From JAAYDI01 sp052034005 (GTDB taxonomy: Bacteria > Planctomycetota > Planctomycetia > Pirellulales > Pirellulaceae), in the NCBI GenBank assembly GCA_052034005.1, contig JBPOJB010000003.1, positions 1 through 64,000 of the forward strand: DNA of 64,000 nucleotides. Reading direction: 5' to 3'. Below, piece by piece: positions 18,295-27,170 of the stretch (positions are counted from its first letter, which is position 1; each line of letters opens with the position of its first letter). The notes under the pieces are model-generated. The model saw only the letters and a list, made by a program, of their open reading frames with translations, was not told the origin of the DNA and searched no databases. A program made the position numbers and the translations under genes.

Positions 18295-18360
18295 GCGGTG
18301 AGGCCGCCCGCCAGGAGCCCGGGGCGCCGAACAGGGCGCCTGCGATCGGGCTTAGGGCGG

Positions 18361-18639
18361 TCAGTGCCGCGGAGGCTGCGGCGGACCACCGATCGTCCAG
18401 AAGGCGCCGACCCCGAGTGCCGCGGCGCCGACCAACAGCGCGCCGATCAGCGTCCGCCGCATCCAGATCTGCCGGGCGAGTTCCCGCTCCAGGACCTTCT
18501 CGTACGGTTCGTCCCCCATCGCGCGTGCGCGATGCAGCGCGACATTGGGCTCCGGCGCGTCGGTGGCCAACAAGGCGAACGCGGTGACCAGCAGCGCCAG
18601 GCACAGCACCAGGCAGAGGGGAGCCAGGAGTCGTTGCAT
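18361..18639 (-). CDS. Small membrane protein with two transmembrane segments
   Basis: A 92-residue protein with an N-terminal hydrophobic helix starting M-Q-R-L-L-A-P-L-C, a charged middle (about 30-60) and a second hydrophobic helix near 62-82 followed by a short G-P-P-Q-P-P tail. ATG at 18639 lies only 11 bp after the permease stop, with GGGGAG-like sequence upstream, so it is the last gene of the adaptor-permease operon. I do not recognise a family. A role as a small accessory subunit of the transporter is inferred only from position. Confidence 0.65.
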   Translation of the reverse strand: MQRLLAPLCLVLCLALLVTAFALLATDAPEPNVALHRARAMGDEPYEKVLERELARQIWMRRTLIGALLVGAAALGVGAFWTIGGPPQPPRH

Positions 18640-18650
18640 GGCCGGCCTCG

Positions 18651-19946
18651 CTATTCGTGACGCAGGGCTTCGATCGGGTCCATCATCGCCGCGCGCCGGG
18701 CCGGGTACATACCGAACATGATCCCGGTGGCCACCGAGATCCCGAAGGCGAGGAAGATGGACCACCAGCTGAGCACCGTCTCGATTTCGGACGTGGCCGT
18801 GACGATGACCGGGATCAGGACCCCCACCAGGATCCCCAGCAGCCCGCCGGTGGAGGAGAGGACCGTGGTCTCCACGAGGAACTGGGAGGTGATATCCCGG
18901 CGTCGGGCGCCCAGCGCGCGGCGGATGCCGATCTCACGCGTCCGCTCGGTGACCGTGGCCAGCATGATGTTCATGATCCCGATCCCGCCGACCAGCAGGG
19001 CGATGCCGGCGATCGAGCCCAGCACGAGGTTCCAGATGCGTTTCTCCTGTTCCGCCTGCCGCAGCAGTTCCAGGGGCACCTGGACCTCGTAGTCGTTGTC
19101 GCGTGTGTGGGTCTTCTCCAACAGCGCGCGGGCCATGGCCGCGGTCTGGCTGACCAGCTTCTCGCTGCTGACCGTCAACGTGATCTCGCTCAACTGCGTC
19201 CGTTCGAACTCCACGGAGCCTGCCCGGACGATCAGCTGCAGTTCGCCGAACCGCCGGCGGGCGGCGGTGAGCGGGATGTAGGTGTCGTTGTTGAAGTTCG
19301 CCTGGCTCATGGCGCCCGGCCGCACGTCGCCGCTGGACTGCTGGTCCAGCACGCCCACCACGCGGTAGGCGCTGGGGCCGAGCAACAGGTCCTTGCCCAG
19401 CGGATCCTCGTACCCGAAAAGGCGCTGGGCCGCCCCGGCACCCAGCACGCACACGTTGGCCGTCGTATGCAGGTCGGTGTCGGTGAGGAACCGGCCGCGC
19501 CGCACGACCAGGTTCTTCACTTTCAGGCAATCGGGGGTCGTGCCGAGGATGCGCGCGTTGGCCATGCGGCGGCCCCCATGCTGGGCGTCTTTGCGCAGCA
19601 GGCAGATGGGCAGCGCGCGGACCACGGTCGGAATCGTGTCGCGCAAGCGCTCGAAATCCCGGTACTTCAGGCCGTATTCGAGCACGCGGCTGGTCTGCTG
19701 CTGCGTGGCGCTGGTGCTGGTCGATTCGCCCTCGTTCTCCGGTTCCGGCTTGACGCTGCGGATGATGACGTTCGTCGCGCCGAGTTCGCGGATCTGCTCG
19801 ACCGCCTTGCGTTTCGAGCCCTCGCCGATGGCCAGCATGGCGATGACCGAGCCGACGCCCAGGATCGTGCCGAGCATCGTCAGGAAGCTCCGCAGCTTGT
19901 GCAGCATCAGGTTGCGGACGCCGAGTTGCAGAGTGACCCAGAGCAT
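18651..19946 (-). CDS. MacB/FtsX-type ABC transporter permease
   Basis: A 431-residue membrane protein with the MacB layout. One transmembrane helix follows L-R-S-F-L-T-M-L-G-T-I-L-G-V (about 20-40). A large periplasmic domain spans about 45-305. Three C-terminal helices make up the FtsX domain, with R-T-R-E-I-G-I-R-R-A-L-G-A between the first two. It ends in P-A-R-R-A-A-M-M-D-P-I-E-A-L-R, the typical coupling region. There is no fused nucleotide-binding domain, unlike E. coli MacB. It sits 7 bp behind the adaptor gene, so the two are translated together. Such type VII ABC systems act as mechanotransmitters for export through TolC. The required ATPase gene is not in the window. Confidence 0.9.
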   Translation of the reverse strand: MLWVTLQLGVRNLMLHKLRSFLTMLGTILGVGSVIAMLAIGEGSKRKAVEQIRELGATNVIIRSVKPEPENEGESTSTSATQQQTSRVLEYGLKYRDFERLRDTIPTVVRALPICLLRKDAQHGGRRMANARILGTTPDCLKVKNLVVRRGRFLTDTDLHTTANVCVLGAGAAQRLFGYEDPLGKDLLLGPSAYRVVGVLDQQSSGDVRPGAMSQANFNNDTYIPLTAARRRFGELQLIVRAGSVEFERTQLSEITLTVSSEKLVSQTAAMARALLEKTHTRDNDYEVQVPLELLRQAEQEKRIWNLVLGSIAGIALLVGGIGIMNIMLATVTERTREIGIRRALGARRRDITSQFLVETTVLSSTGGLLGILVGVLIPVIVTATSEIETVLSWWSIFLAFGISVATGIMFGMYPARRAAMMDPIEALRHE

Positions 19947-19953
19947 GTGCTGA

Positions 19954-21702
19954 TTACTCGTTCTGTTCCGCGGGCTCGCCGACAGCAGCCTGGTCTGCCG
20001 CGCCCGGAGCCGGGTCGGACGGCTGCGGACGCGCAGCGTCCGAACCGCCCGCCTTGTCGTCCGACTCCTGGTCCTGGTCGGGCCGCGTCGGCGCCTCCCT
20101 CTTGGCCGCCACGGCGGCCGTCTGCTCCTCGATGAGCGACATCGGATTCAACACCACCTGGTCGCCGTCGGTCAGCCCCTGCCGGACCTCCACGAACTTG
20201 TCGTTGGTCTTGCCCAAGGTGATTTCCCGTTTCTCCAGCTGGTTGCCGACCAGCAGATAGCACCAGTTCTTGTCGGCGCGCTGCACGACGGACTGGACCG
20301 GAATGCTCAACACGTCCGTCAGCTGCTCGATGTCGATCTCCACGACGGCCGTCATGCCCGGCTTGAGCTGCGTGACGTCCTGGTCGATCGTGACGATCGT
20401 CTTGTAGACCTTGGTGTCCGAGCTGAGCCAGCCGCCCTGGTCCGGCAGGACCGCGACCGACTTGACCGTGCCGTGGTAGGTGCGGTCGGCAAATGCATCC
20501 ACGCGGATCGTCGCACGCAACCCGGGCTTGACCTGGTCCAACACCGATTCGTGCACGGCCGTGTCGACCTGCATGTGGGTCAGGTTCGGGAGCGACAGGA
20601 TGGCCTGCCGCTCGCGCACGAACGCGCCTTCCTCGATCACCGCGCTGCGGTTCCAACGCCCTTCTTCGGTGGCGTAGGCGACCATCCCGTCCTGCGGCGC
20701 GTAAATCTTGCACTTGTCCATCTGGGCCAGGTAGCGATCGTACCGCTCCTTCTCCTTCTTGTACGCGCTGTCCGCGTTCTCCTTGGCCGCCAACGCCTGC
20801 GCCAGCTCCGACTCGTTGTTCTTCTTGACTTGCTCGCAGTTGTTCACTGCCGTGTCGTACTTGCCCTGGCGGTTGAGCTTCTCCGCGCGATAGGTGTACA
20901 CCTTGAGCTGCCGGCTCAGCGCCAAGTGGCTGGCCAGCGCTGCATCGGCCTTGAGCAGATCCAGTTTGGCGGTGGACAGATCACCCTTGCTCTTGTACCC
21001 CAGATCGTACAGCAGCTTGACCGCCTCGTAGTCGGATTGGCGGATCAGCTGCAACGCGCGGGCGTTCTGGATCTCCATCTCCACGTTCTGCAACTGGATC
21101 TGGTACGTCCCGCCATCGTCGTCCTCGAAGGAGTCGAGGTCGATCTTCGTCAACTCCACCGCCAGGTCCGCCGCAGCCTGATTCGTCTCGTTCTGCGTCT
21201 GCTGGTTCACGTACTTGGCGTTGGCCTGGATCATCTCCGCCTCCGCCCGCTTGAGCGACAGGAACTGTGCGTCCAGACGCTCTTTCAAAGGCGCCGCGTC
21301 GAGTTCGACCAGCAGGTCGCCCTGGTGGACCGAACTGCCGTTGGGCACGATGAAGATGATCTGGGTCCCCGAGATGCCCATCCGGTCACCACCGAAACTC
21401 TCGACTTCACAGATGATCTGCTCGGTCTGCTGGCTCTCCAGGTTGCCCCGCTCCGTGACCATGATCGAAAGCGCGCCGCGCCGCGCCGTGTAATAGACCA
21501 GCGAGTCGTCCGCCTTCATGCCACCCGTCAGTATGGCTCGCAGGCCGAGCCCGAGAACCGCCAGGCCGGCGACCGCCCCGACTAGGATCAGCCAGCCCAG
21601 ACGGCCCGTTCGCGCCCGCAGCCCCTGGAACGGGGCGTCCGCCGACGCGACGACCTCCCGCGACCGCCCCGCCAGCCGCAGTTTCCGCTGCGTCAAGCTC
21701 AT
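19954..21702 (-). CDS. HlyD/MacA-type periplasmic adaptor protein
   Basis: A 582-residue membrane-anchored adaptor with one N-terminal helix at about 36-54. A first barrel-sandwich/lipoyl half is followed by a long helical hairpin (about 140-340) and then the second lipoyl half at I-Y-A-P-Q-D-G-M-V. Beta-barrel and membrane-proximal domains (P-G-M-T-A-V-V-E-I) follow. A low-complexity Asp/Ser/Ala/Pro tail covers the last 60 residues. I chose ATG at 21702 because AGGAG sits 9 nt upstream; the frame stays open for 63 further codons that look non-coding. The protein is longer than MacA (about 370 aa), mostly in the hairpin, matching the long TolC partner. It heads the operon adaptor-permease-small membrane protein. 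Confidence 0.9.
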   Translation of the reverse strand: MSLTQRKLRLAGRSREVVASADAPFQGLRARTGRLGWLILVGAVAGLAVLGLGLRAILTGGMKADDSLVYYTARRGALSIMVTERGNLESQQTEQIICEVESFGGDRMGISGTQIIFIVPNGSSVHQGDLLVELDAAPLKERLDAQFLSLKRAEAEMIQANAKYVNQQTQNETNQAAADLAVELTKIDLDSFEDDDGGTYQIQLQNVEMEIQNARALQLIRQSDYEAVKLLYDLGYKSKGDLSTAKLDLLKADAALASHLALSRQLKVYTYRAEKLNRQGKYDTAVNNCEQVKKNNESELAQALAAKENADSAYKKEKERYDRYLAQMDKCKIYAPQDGMVAYATEEGRWNRSAVIEEGAFVRERQAILSLPNLTHMQVDTAVHESVLDQVKPGLRATIRVDAFADRTYHGTVKSVAVLPDQGGWLSSDTKVYKTIVTIDQDVTQLKPGMTAVVEIDIEQLTDVLSIPVQSVVQRADKNWCYLLVGNQLEKREITLGKTNDKFVEVRQGLTDGDQVVLNPMSLIEEQTAAVAAKREAPTRPDQDQESDDKAGGSDAARPQPSDPAPGAADQAAVGEPAEQNE

Positions 21703-21904
21703 TACGACCGACTCCTGCTGTCTCGAAGACCCGATGCCCCACTCCACCCACTCCCATCGTATTCGCTGATTCAGGACTGTGCCACGCGAATTCCACGCGC
21801 CGCCCGCAAATCCGGACGCCGATCCCCGCCACGGCGCTTGGCCCATTGCCACCAGCGAGGTGTTGGACCGCCCCCGCCAGCCCAAGTTCACCGCCCAGTT
21901 CGCC

Positions 21905-21934
21905 TTGAGGCCTAAGCCCGATTTCGCCTACAAT
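21905..21934 (+). promoter_or_regulatory. Promoter for the DUF4254-PDZ operon
   Basis: TTGAGG at 21905-21910 and TACAAT at 21929-21934 are 18 bp apart, about 65 bp before the DUF4254 start codon. The -10 matches consensus at five of six positions. Confidence 0.5.
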
Positions 21935-21998
21935 CCGCCGCCCGGCACGGGCCAGTCGCCACCCCCGCATTCCCAGTAAGGAGACAGGTGGGCATACC

Positions 21999-22697
21999 AT
22001 GATCCACGTCGACCAGATCACGAAGATGCAGCAGATGGCCATTGCACGTTGGCACCGGCACGGCCTGGACAACCCGTTCTCCGGGTTCCTTGCCATCGCC
22101 TGCCACCAGTGTTCGCTCAACTACCTGCTGTGGCACGAGGAAGACGCCGCACGCAACCCGACCGCAAGCGATGAGGAAATCGCACTCATCAAACGGACCA
22201 TCGACCAGCTCAACCAACAGCGCAACGACTACATCGAGCTGATGGACAACTGGATCGCCCAGGCCCTGGCGGCCGCACACGTCCAGGCGGCCCCGGACGC
22301 CCAGCAGAACACGGAAACCCCCGGAAGTGCGATCGACCGGCTCGCCATTCTCGCCCTCCGCATCTACCACCTGGAAGAACAGCTCCGGCGCCCGGGCGTC
22401 GATGCGGACCACCTCCAGTCCGTGGACGCCAAACTGTCCACCTGCCGCCTCCAACACCGAGACCTGTCCCGCGCCACCGGCCGACTCCTGGCCGACCTCT
22501 TCCGCGGTCGAAAGCGCCATCAGCTTTATCGACAATTCAAGATGTATAATGATCCGAGTCTCAACCCGTACCTCTATCAGACCGTTGCGTGGCGACAGAC
22601 ATCGCCGGACGCGGCGGGCGGCGCGGCTGATCGCGCGGAAGTCCAGGCATGGCCGGCGGCTCCTGCGCGCCCGTCCCCCACTGCATGTCATCCATGA
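21999..22697 (+). CDS. DUF4254 domain-containing protein
   Basis: A 232-residue, mostly helical cytoplasmic protein. It begins M-I-H-V-D-Q-I-T-K and includes the family features N-Y-L-L-W-H-E-E-D-A-A-R early and R-N-D-Y-I-E-L-M-D-N-W mid-way, then a helical second half and a low-complexity Ala-rich end. DUF4254 proteins have no established function; in other genomes they often lie near glycosyltransferase or lipopolysaccharide genes. Purine-rich stretches (AGGAG, GGTGGG) precede the ATG. Its stop overlaps the start of the PDZ gene by an ATGA tetranucleotide (22694-22697), so the two products are probably needed together. Confidence 0.88.
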   Translation: MIHVDQITKMQQMAIARWHRHGLDNPFSGFLAIACHQCSLNYLLWHEEDAARNPTASDEEIALIKRTIDQLNQQRNDYIELMDNWIAQALAAAHVQAAPDAQQNTETPGSAIDRLAILALRIYHLEEQLRRPGVDADHLQSVDAKLSTCRLQHRDLSRATGRLLADLFRGRKRHQLYRQFKMYNDPSLNPYLYQTVAWRQTSPDAAGGAADRAEVQAWPAAPARPSPTACHP

Positions 22698-24160
22698 ACA
22701 GACCTGAAATCCGATCGACGCGCGGCGCCCGCGGTTCCGCTCTGGACCACCCGCGGCGGGTCCTGATCGGCATCGTCGCCTGGGCCCTCGTGATGCTCTG
22801 CCTGCCCCGGTCCGCCCCGGCTCAAGACCGGCCGGGCGGTGCGGGGCTCGGCGCCCGGGCGGCCTCGCTCGAGCAGATCGCCCAGTGGATTCGTGAGCTG
22901 GACGACGGCCGCTTCATGACGCGTCGCAACGCGACGGAACAGCTGATCGCATCGGGCCTGGCGGCCGTGGGTCCGGTCAGGCAGGCATTGAGCCAGTGCA
23001 GCCTGGAGGTCAGCGCACGCGGCATCTACGTGCTCAAGGCCCTGGCGTTGAGCAAGGACGTGAGCGCGCAGGATGCGGCGACCGAGGCTCTTGAGGCGCT
23101 GGCCCAGTCGCCGGTCCGCGCGACGGCGCGGCAGGCGGGCGAAGTGCTCGCCCAGCTCAGTGAGGCGCGGCAGGAGCAGGCCATCCAGGAACTGGAGGAC
23201 CTGGGAGCTCGCCTCGACATGCAGGACGCCATCGCGGTGTTCGCGCCCGCCGTCGGCATGCGCGTGGAAATCGGCCCGAAATGGCAGGGCACCGCCCAGG
23301 ATCTGCAACGGCTCCGCCGATTGCCCGCCGTGCAGCAGGTGCTGTTCATCGGTCCGCAGTGCACCGACGCGTGGATCCGCAGCCTGGAAGACCTGCCGGG
23401 TGTCGAACGCGTTCTGATCCGCAACGCCAGTATTACGGACGAGGCCGTCAAATCGCTCAGCAGGCTCCCGCGCGTCACCGCGATCGAGTTGCTGTATGCG
23501 CCGGTGAGCGACGCGTCGCTCGAGCCCCTGAAGCAGATCAAGACGCTGCGCAAACTGCGCCTCTACGGCACGGCGATGACCCCGGACGCGGTGGCCCGGT
23601 TCCAGGCCGCGGTCGCCCAGGTCGAAGTCGACTTCCGCATGGGCGCCTTCCTGGGCGTCATGTGCGATCAGCCGCCGTCGCCCTGCCGGGTCCTCCAGGT
23701 GGTACCGGACGCCGCAGCAGCCCAGGCCGGGATCGCCGACGAGGACATCATCGTGCGCTATGGAGGCCAACCGGTCGCCCACTTCGACGACTTGCGGGCC
23801 CTGATCAGCAAGAACAAGGCGGGCGACTCGGTGTTGATCCAAGTGATGCGCGGCGCGACGCGTCTGAATAACGGCCTGCCGCAGCGCGGCAACCTGGCCT
23901 TGGGTGTCGAGGCCGTGGCCGACTCGTTCGGCTGCCGCGTCACGAGACTGGCGGACGACGGCGCGGCAGCCCAAGCCGGCGTGCGCGTCGATGATGTCGT
24001 GGTGGAACTCAACGGGCAGCCCGTCGCCCGTCCGGAACAACTCAGCCAGGCCTTCGGACAACTGTCGGCCGACGAACCGCTCGTATTCGGCGTGATCCGC
24101 AACGGCCGGATCGTGAGCGTGCGTGTCACGTTCGGCGAGTGGACCGATGTGATCCAATGA
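22694..24160 (+). CDS. Exported protein with leucine-rich-like region and two PDZ domains
   Basis: A 488-residue protein. Residues 21-44 form a Sec signal peptide ending A-P-A before Q-D. The next 100 residues are a HEAT-like helical region (R-R-N-A-T-E-Q-L). Residues about 175-310 show leucine-rich-repeat-like strands (L-R-R-L-P-A-V-Q-Q-V-L-F-I-G). Then come two PDZ domains at about 320-390 and 400-480, each with an A-G-I/V-x-x-x-D-I/V-V motif. No protease triad is seen, so it is a binding or scaffold protein in the periplasm rather than a DegP/HtrA protease. The start at 22694 is set by the 4-bp ATGA overlap with DUF4254. The downstream gene overlaps in the same way. Confidence 0.85.
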   Translation: MNRPEIRSTRGARGSALDHPRRVLIGIVAWALVMLCLPRSAPAQDRPGGAGLGARAASLEQIAQWIRELDDGRFMTRRNATEQLIASGLAAVGPVRQALSQCSLEVSARGIYVLKALALSKDVSAQDAATEALEALAQSPVRATARQAGEVLAQLSEARQEQAIQELEDLGARLDMQDAIAVFAPAVGMRVEIGPKWQGTAQDLQRLRRLPAVQQVLFIGPQCTDAWIRSLEDLPGVERVLIRNASITDEAVKSLSRLPRVTAIELLYAPVSDASLEPLKQIKTLRKLRLYGTAMTPDAVARFQAAVAQVEVDFRMGAFLGVMCDQPPSPCRVLQVVPDAAAAQAGIADEDIIVRYGGQPVAHFDDLRALISKNKAGDSVLIQVMRGATRLNNGLPQRGNLALGVEAVADSFGCRVTRLADDGAAAQAGVRVDDVVVELNGQPVARPEQLSQAFGQLSADEPLVFGVIRNGRIVSVRVTFGEWTDVIQ

Positions 24161-24441
24161 ACGACCAGGCCACGCCCTTGTTCTGCGCCCGCTGCCTGAG
24201 ACCGCTGGTCGCGGGCCGCGGGGAATTCTATGTCGTGCAGATCGACGCCGTGGCCGATCCGACCCCGCCCGAATTCACGGACGAGGACCTGCAGCGGGAC
24301 GCGCGCGCGGAGATCGCCCGCACGCTCAAGGAGCTGGCCAGCTGTTCCGAACGGGAATTGCTGGACCAGGTGTGGCGCCGCGTCACGCTCCACCTCTGCC
24401 ACACCTGCTTCGGCCAGTGGATCGAAGACCCCGCCGGTTGA
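24157..24441 (+). CDS. Small zinc-ribbon-like protein
   Basis: A 94-residue soluble protein with two C-x-x-C pairs, C-A-R-C near residue 10 and C-H-T-C near residue 82, expected to bind one zinc ion. Between them is an acidic, helical segment (F-T-D-E-D-L-Q-R-D-A). The start codon overlaps the PDZ gene stop by ATGA (24157-24160), making this the third member of a translationally coupled operon. The function is unknown. A regulator or adaptor role is possible, but no DNA-binding fold is evident. Confidence 0.75.
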   Translation: MNDQATPLFCARCLRPLVAGRGEFYVVQIDAVADPTPPEFTDEDLQRDARAEIARTLKELASCSERELLDQVWRRVTLHLCHTCFGQWIEDPAG

Positions 24442-24475
24442 GTCCGCTGGCCGCCCCGCGCGGCGCGCCGCCGCG

Positions 24476-25528
24476 TCACGGGCCCGAGATGTCGACTCCC
24501 AGCGCCTGGAGCCGCTGCACGGCGGCTGCCCGGGCCGGCTGCAGAACACTCTCGAGCGTCACGGGGGCCCCATCCTGCTGCTTGCTCGCGTCGGCGGCCG
24601 TCATGAAGGCGTAGATCTCCAGCGTCTCCTCGCGACTGACCGGCGGACGGCCCGTGCGGAAGAACTCGGCAATCTCGGCCACCAGTGGGCCGTACCCTTC
24701 GAAAGAGCCCAGGGACTGCAGGTCCAGCGTGCCGAACACGGTTCCCCCGTAACTGGCCTGCGCCGGTGGGCGGATGCCGCGGAACGTCCCGAGACGGCCC
24801 GCCTGCCAGGTGCCCACGACGAAGTCCATGTCCGGCTGCGCCACGCGCCGGACCTGCTGGCAGCCGGGGCCCATTGCCGTGAACAGCAGCTCCACACCGT
24901 GGATGCCGTACCAGTACAAGTCAGGGTGCGTCGGCTCGAGCGCGCAGGGGCTGTACGCGTCGCAGCCGATCACCTGGCCCACTGCGCCCTGCCGGGCGCG
25001 CTGGGCGCCGGCCAAGTAGCGCAACGACGAGGAGGAGAACACGGGCGCCCCGTAATGCTCGGCCGCCAGATAGATCGCGACCACGTCGGTGAGCGACCCG
25101 GCCACCGGCTTGTCGATGAACACCGGCTTGCGCGCCCGGAAGACCGGCAGGGCCTGCTCCAGATGCGGGCGGCCATCGTTCGACTCGAGCAGCACGGCGT
25201 CGACCTGCGCCACCAGCTGATCGATCGAGTCCACGATGGACACGCCCAGCCCCGTGACCGTCTGGGTGTACTGGGGAACACGACTGACGCTCGATTCGAT
25301 GTCGACGCTACCCCGCGGATAGGCGGCCACGACCCGCAGGCCGCGCAACGCCTCCGGCGCGTCCTCCCGGTTGAACGACTCGGTGAATGCCACCGCATGG
25401 CTCGTGTCCAGGCCGATGATGCCGATGCGGATCGGAGGCGCGTCGGCCGGCGGCGGGCACCAGGCCCACGCACTGCCGACGGCTGAACACCAGAGCGCCA
25501 CAACGCTGGCGACGAACAAACGGTTCAT
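24476..25528 (-). CDS. Secreted Gfo/Idh/MocA-family oxidoreductase
   Basis: A 350-residue protein with a Sec signal peptide (M-N-R-L-F-V-A-S-V-V-A-L...A-W-A), so it is exported. After it comes the Rossmann start R-I-G-I-I-G-L-D-T-S-H, in which the usual G-x-G-x-x-G glycine pattern is degenerate. Later comes K-P-V-F-I-D-K-P, a variant (D-K-P) of the family E-K-P motif. The C-terminal alpha/beta domain carries H-G-V-E-L-L-F. The family uses NAD(P) to oxidise sugars or reduce carbonyls. GGGAG 7 nt before ATG supports the start. It lies 30 bp downstream of a second Gfo/Idh/MocA gene in the same direction, so the pair forms an operon. Confidence 0.85.
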   Translation of the reverse strand: MNRLFVASVVALWCSAVGSAWAWCPPPADAPPIRIGIIGLDTSHAVAFTESFNREDAPEALRGLRVVAAYPRGSVDIESSVSRVPQYTQTVTGLGVSIVDSIDQLVAQVDAVLLESNDGRPHLEQALPVFRARKPVFIDKPVAGSLTDVVAIYLAAEHYGAPVFSSSSLRYLAGAQRARQGAVGQVIGCDAYSPCALEPTHPDLYWYGIHGVELLFTAMGPGCQQVRRVAQPDMDFVVGTWQAGRLGTFRGIRPPAQASYGGTVFGTLDLQSLGSFEGYGPLVAEIAEFFRTGRPPVSREETLEIYAFMTAADASKQQDGAPVTLESVLQPARAAAVQRLQALGVDISGP

Positions 25529-25558
25529 GTCAGGTCTCCCAGCTGAATCTCAGGAACG

Positions 25559-26839
25559 TCATACCACGGGCTGCCAGCCGGGGGCGTACTCCCGACCCCA
25601 GAGGGCCAAGGCCGCCTCGTCGCGCGGATGCCCGTTGGAAGGGTCGATCTCCAGGTCCCGACCCGTGCGGTGCGCGATGTTGCCCAGATGGCACAAGAGC
25701 GCGCTGCGATGGCCCTCTTCAATGTCCGCCGTCGGGCGGCCGCCCTCCCGCACACAGCGCAGGAAATCGTCGATGTGCTCGTAATCACCGCCCGGGCCGG
25801 AGTGCTCGGCCACCAGCTTGTTCTGCATGTCGTAGAGGCGATAGCCGATGTCGAACAGCTCCAACGTGCCCTCCTCACCGTGAAACGTCGCGCCGAACGC
25901 GCTGCCGCCCGGCCCGAGCGGCGACCAGCTCAAGCCCTCCCACGTGATGGCCCGCGACCCGAACTCGAAGGTGACCAGGTGCGTGTCCGGAGTCTCCTGA
26001 TCGTCGTCGTAGCGGTACCTGCCCCCGCAAGACGTCACCCGCGTCGGGAAGTCGACCCCCATGCCCCACCGCGCCAGGTCCAACGCGTGCACGCCGTTGT
26101 TGCCCAGCTCGCCGTTGCCCCAATGCCAATGCCAGTGCCAGTTGTAATGAATCAGGTTGCTCTTGTAAGGGCGACGCGGCGCAGGGCCCTGCCATAACTC
26201 GTAGTCCAGCCATTCAGGCGGGGCCGTCACCTGCCCGCGCCCAATGCTCGGACGCCGGTTCCGGTACCAGGTGCGGACGAACCGCACTGGGCCGATCACC
26301 CCGTCACGCAGCTTGCCCATCGCCTCGACAATCGCACCCCAACTGCGACGCTGCGTGCCCGTCGTGACGACCCGCTGAGCCTTGCGCGCCGCAGCCACCG
26401 ACAGCTCCCCTTCCTCGGCCGTGTGGCTGCACGGCTTCTCGACATACACGTGCTTGCCCGCGGCACAAGCCAGGATCGTGGCCGGCGCATGCCAGTGGTT
26501 CGGCGCCGCTACGACCAGAATGTCCACCGAGCGGTCGTCCAGAATGCGCCGGAAATCACCCACACCCTGCGGCGCTTGCGACTGGAGGTCCTGGAGTGCC
26601 GCGAGCGTGCCGGATACCGCGCGCGTGTCCACGTCGCACACATACGACACAGTAACCCCCGGCCGGCTCGCAAAAGCCTTGGCCAACTCCCGGCCGCGGC
26701 CGTTGAGGCCCATCACGCCAACCTGCAGCGCCTCCGATGCGCTGGGCGACTGCTGAGCCAAGCCGGCCCCCGCATAGGTCGCCAAACCCGCGCCAACACC
26801 CCACTCGAGAAACGAACGCCGACTCAGCTGATGCCACAT
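25559..26839 (-). CDS. Tat-exported Gfo/Idh/MocA-family oxidoreductase
   Basis: A 426-residue protein with a twin-arginine signal S-R-R-S-F-L-E-W-G at residues 6-14 followed by a hydrophobic stretch. It is thus folded and possibly cofactor-loaded before export. The Rossmann motif is V-G-V-M-G-L-N-G-R-G, and the catalytic-lysine motif V-E-K-P follows H-V-Y. The C-terminal region has the N-W-H-W-H-W-H-W-G-N-G-E-L stretch common to planctomycete members. Substrates are likely sugars or inositols, but none can be named. ATG at 26839 is chosen because GGGAGG lies 7 nt upstream. It is first in a two-gene operon and divergent from cysH. Confidence 0.93.
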   Translation of the reverse strand: MWHQLSRRSFLEWGVGAGLATYAGAGLAQQSPSASEALQVGVMGLNGRGRELAKAFASRPGVTVSYVCDVDTRAVSGTLAALQDLQSQAPQGVGDFRRILDDRSVDILVVAAPNHWHAPATILACAAGKHVYVEKPCSHTAEEGELSVAAARKAQRVVTTGTQRRSWGAIVEAMGKLRDGVIGPVRFVRTWYRNRRPSIGRGQVTAPPEWLDYELWQGPAPRRPYKSNLIHYNWHWHWHWGNGELGNNGVHALDLARWGMGVDFPTRVTSCGGRYRYDDDQETPDTHLVTFEFGSRAITWEGLSWSPLGPGGSAFGATFHGEEGTLELFDIGYRLYDMQNKLVAEHSGPGGDYEHIDDFLRCVREGGRPTADIEEGHRSALLCHLGNIAHRTGRDLEIDPSNGHPRDEAALALWGREYAPGWQPVV

Positions 26840-27018
26840 GGCTGCGCCTCCCAACACGCCTCCCACAACTGCACGCCATAACCCGCTACACGGACCACCA
26901 ATATACGCCTCCCAAACGCCCGTGTGGACGGCCCCCCCGGCGCCCGTCCGGCCGGCCCCACCCGGCCCGACGCCCCGTGTGCCGCCATCGCCCTCGAGTT
27001 GCCCACACCATGCTGCCG

Positions 27019-27074
27019 ATAGTGACTAATACCGGCCGATTATACTTGACTAAGTTAATAAAGGTAGTTACTAT
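27019..27074 (+). promoter_or_regulatory. cysH promoter with repeated operator-like elements
   Basis: TTGACT at 27046-27051 and TACTAT at 27069-27074 are exactly 17 bp apart in an AT-rich island, a strong sigma-70 promoter about 100 bp before cysH. TGACTAA occurs at 27023-27029 and again at 27047-27053, 24 bp apart. ATAGTGACTA (27019-27028) and TAGTTACTAT (27065-27074) form a 9/10 inverted repeat flanking the promoter. On the minus strand a perfect TATAAT lies at 27039-27044, without a good -35. The rest of the 330-bp divergent region (26840-27170) shows no gene. Confidence 0.6.
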
Positions 27075-27170
27075 TCTGCACGCGGCACCGGGGGCCGGGG
27101 TCAATTCGGGGTGTACCGATTGCCGAGCCGGGCGGTTCTGGCGGAGCAGGTCAACGATCGAGGTGGGCCG

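Noticed and set aside
18295..18360. Inverted repeat between the convergent TolC-like and small membrane protein genes as a bidirectional terminator
   Set aside because: The stem (about 9 bp) has a mismatch and no T-run follows on either strand.
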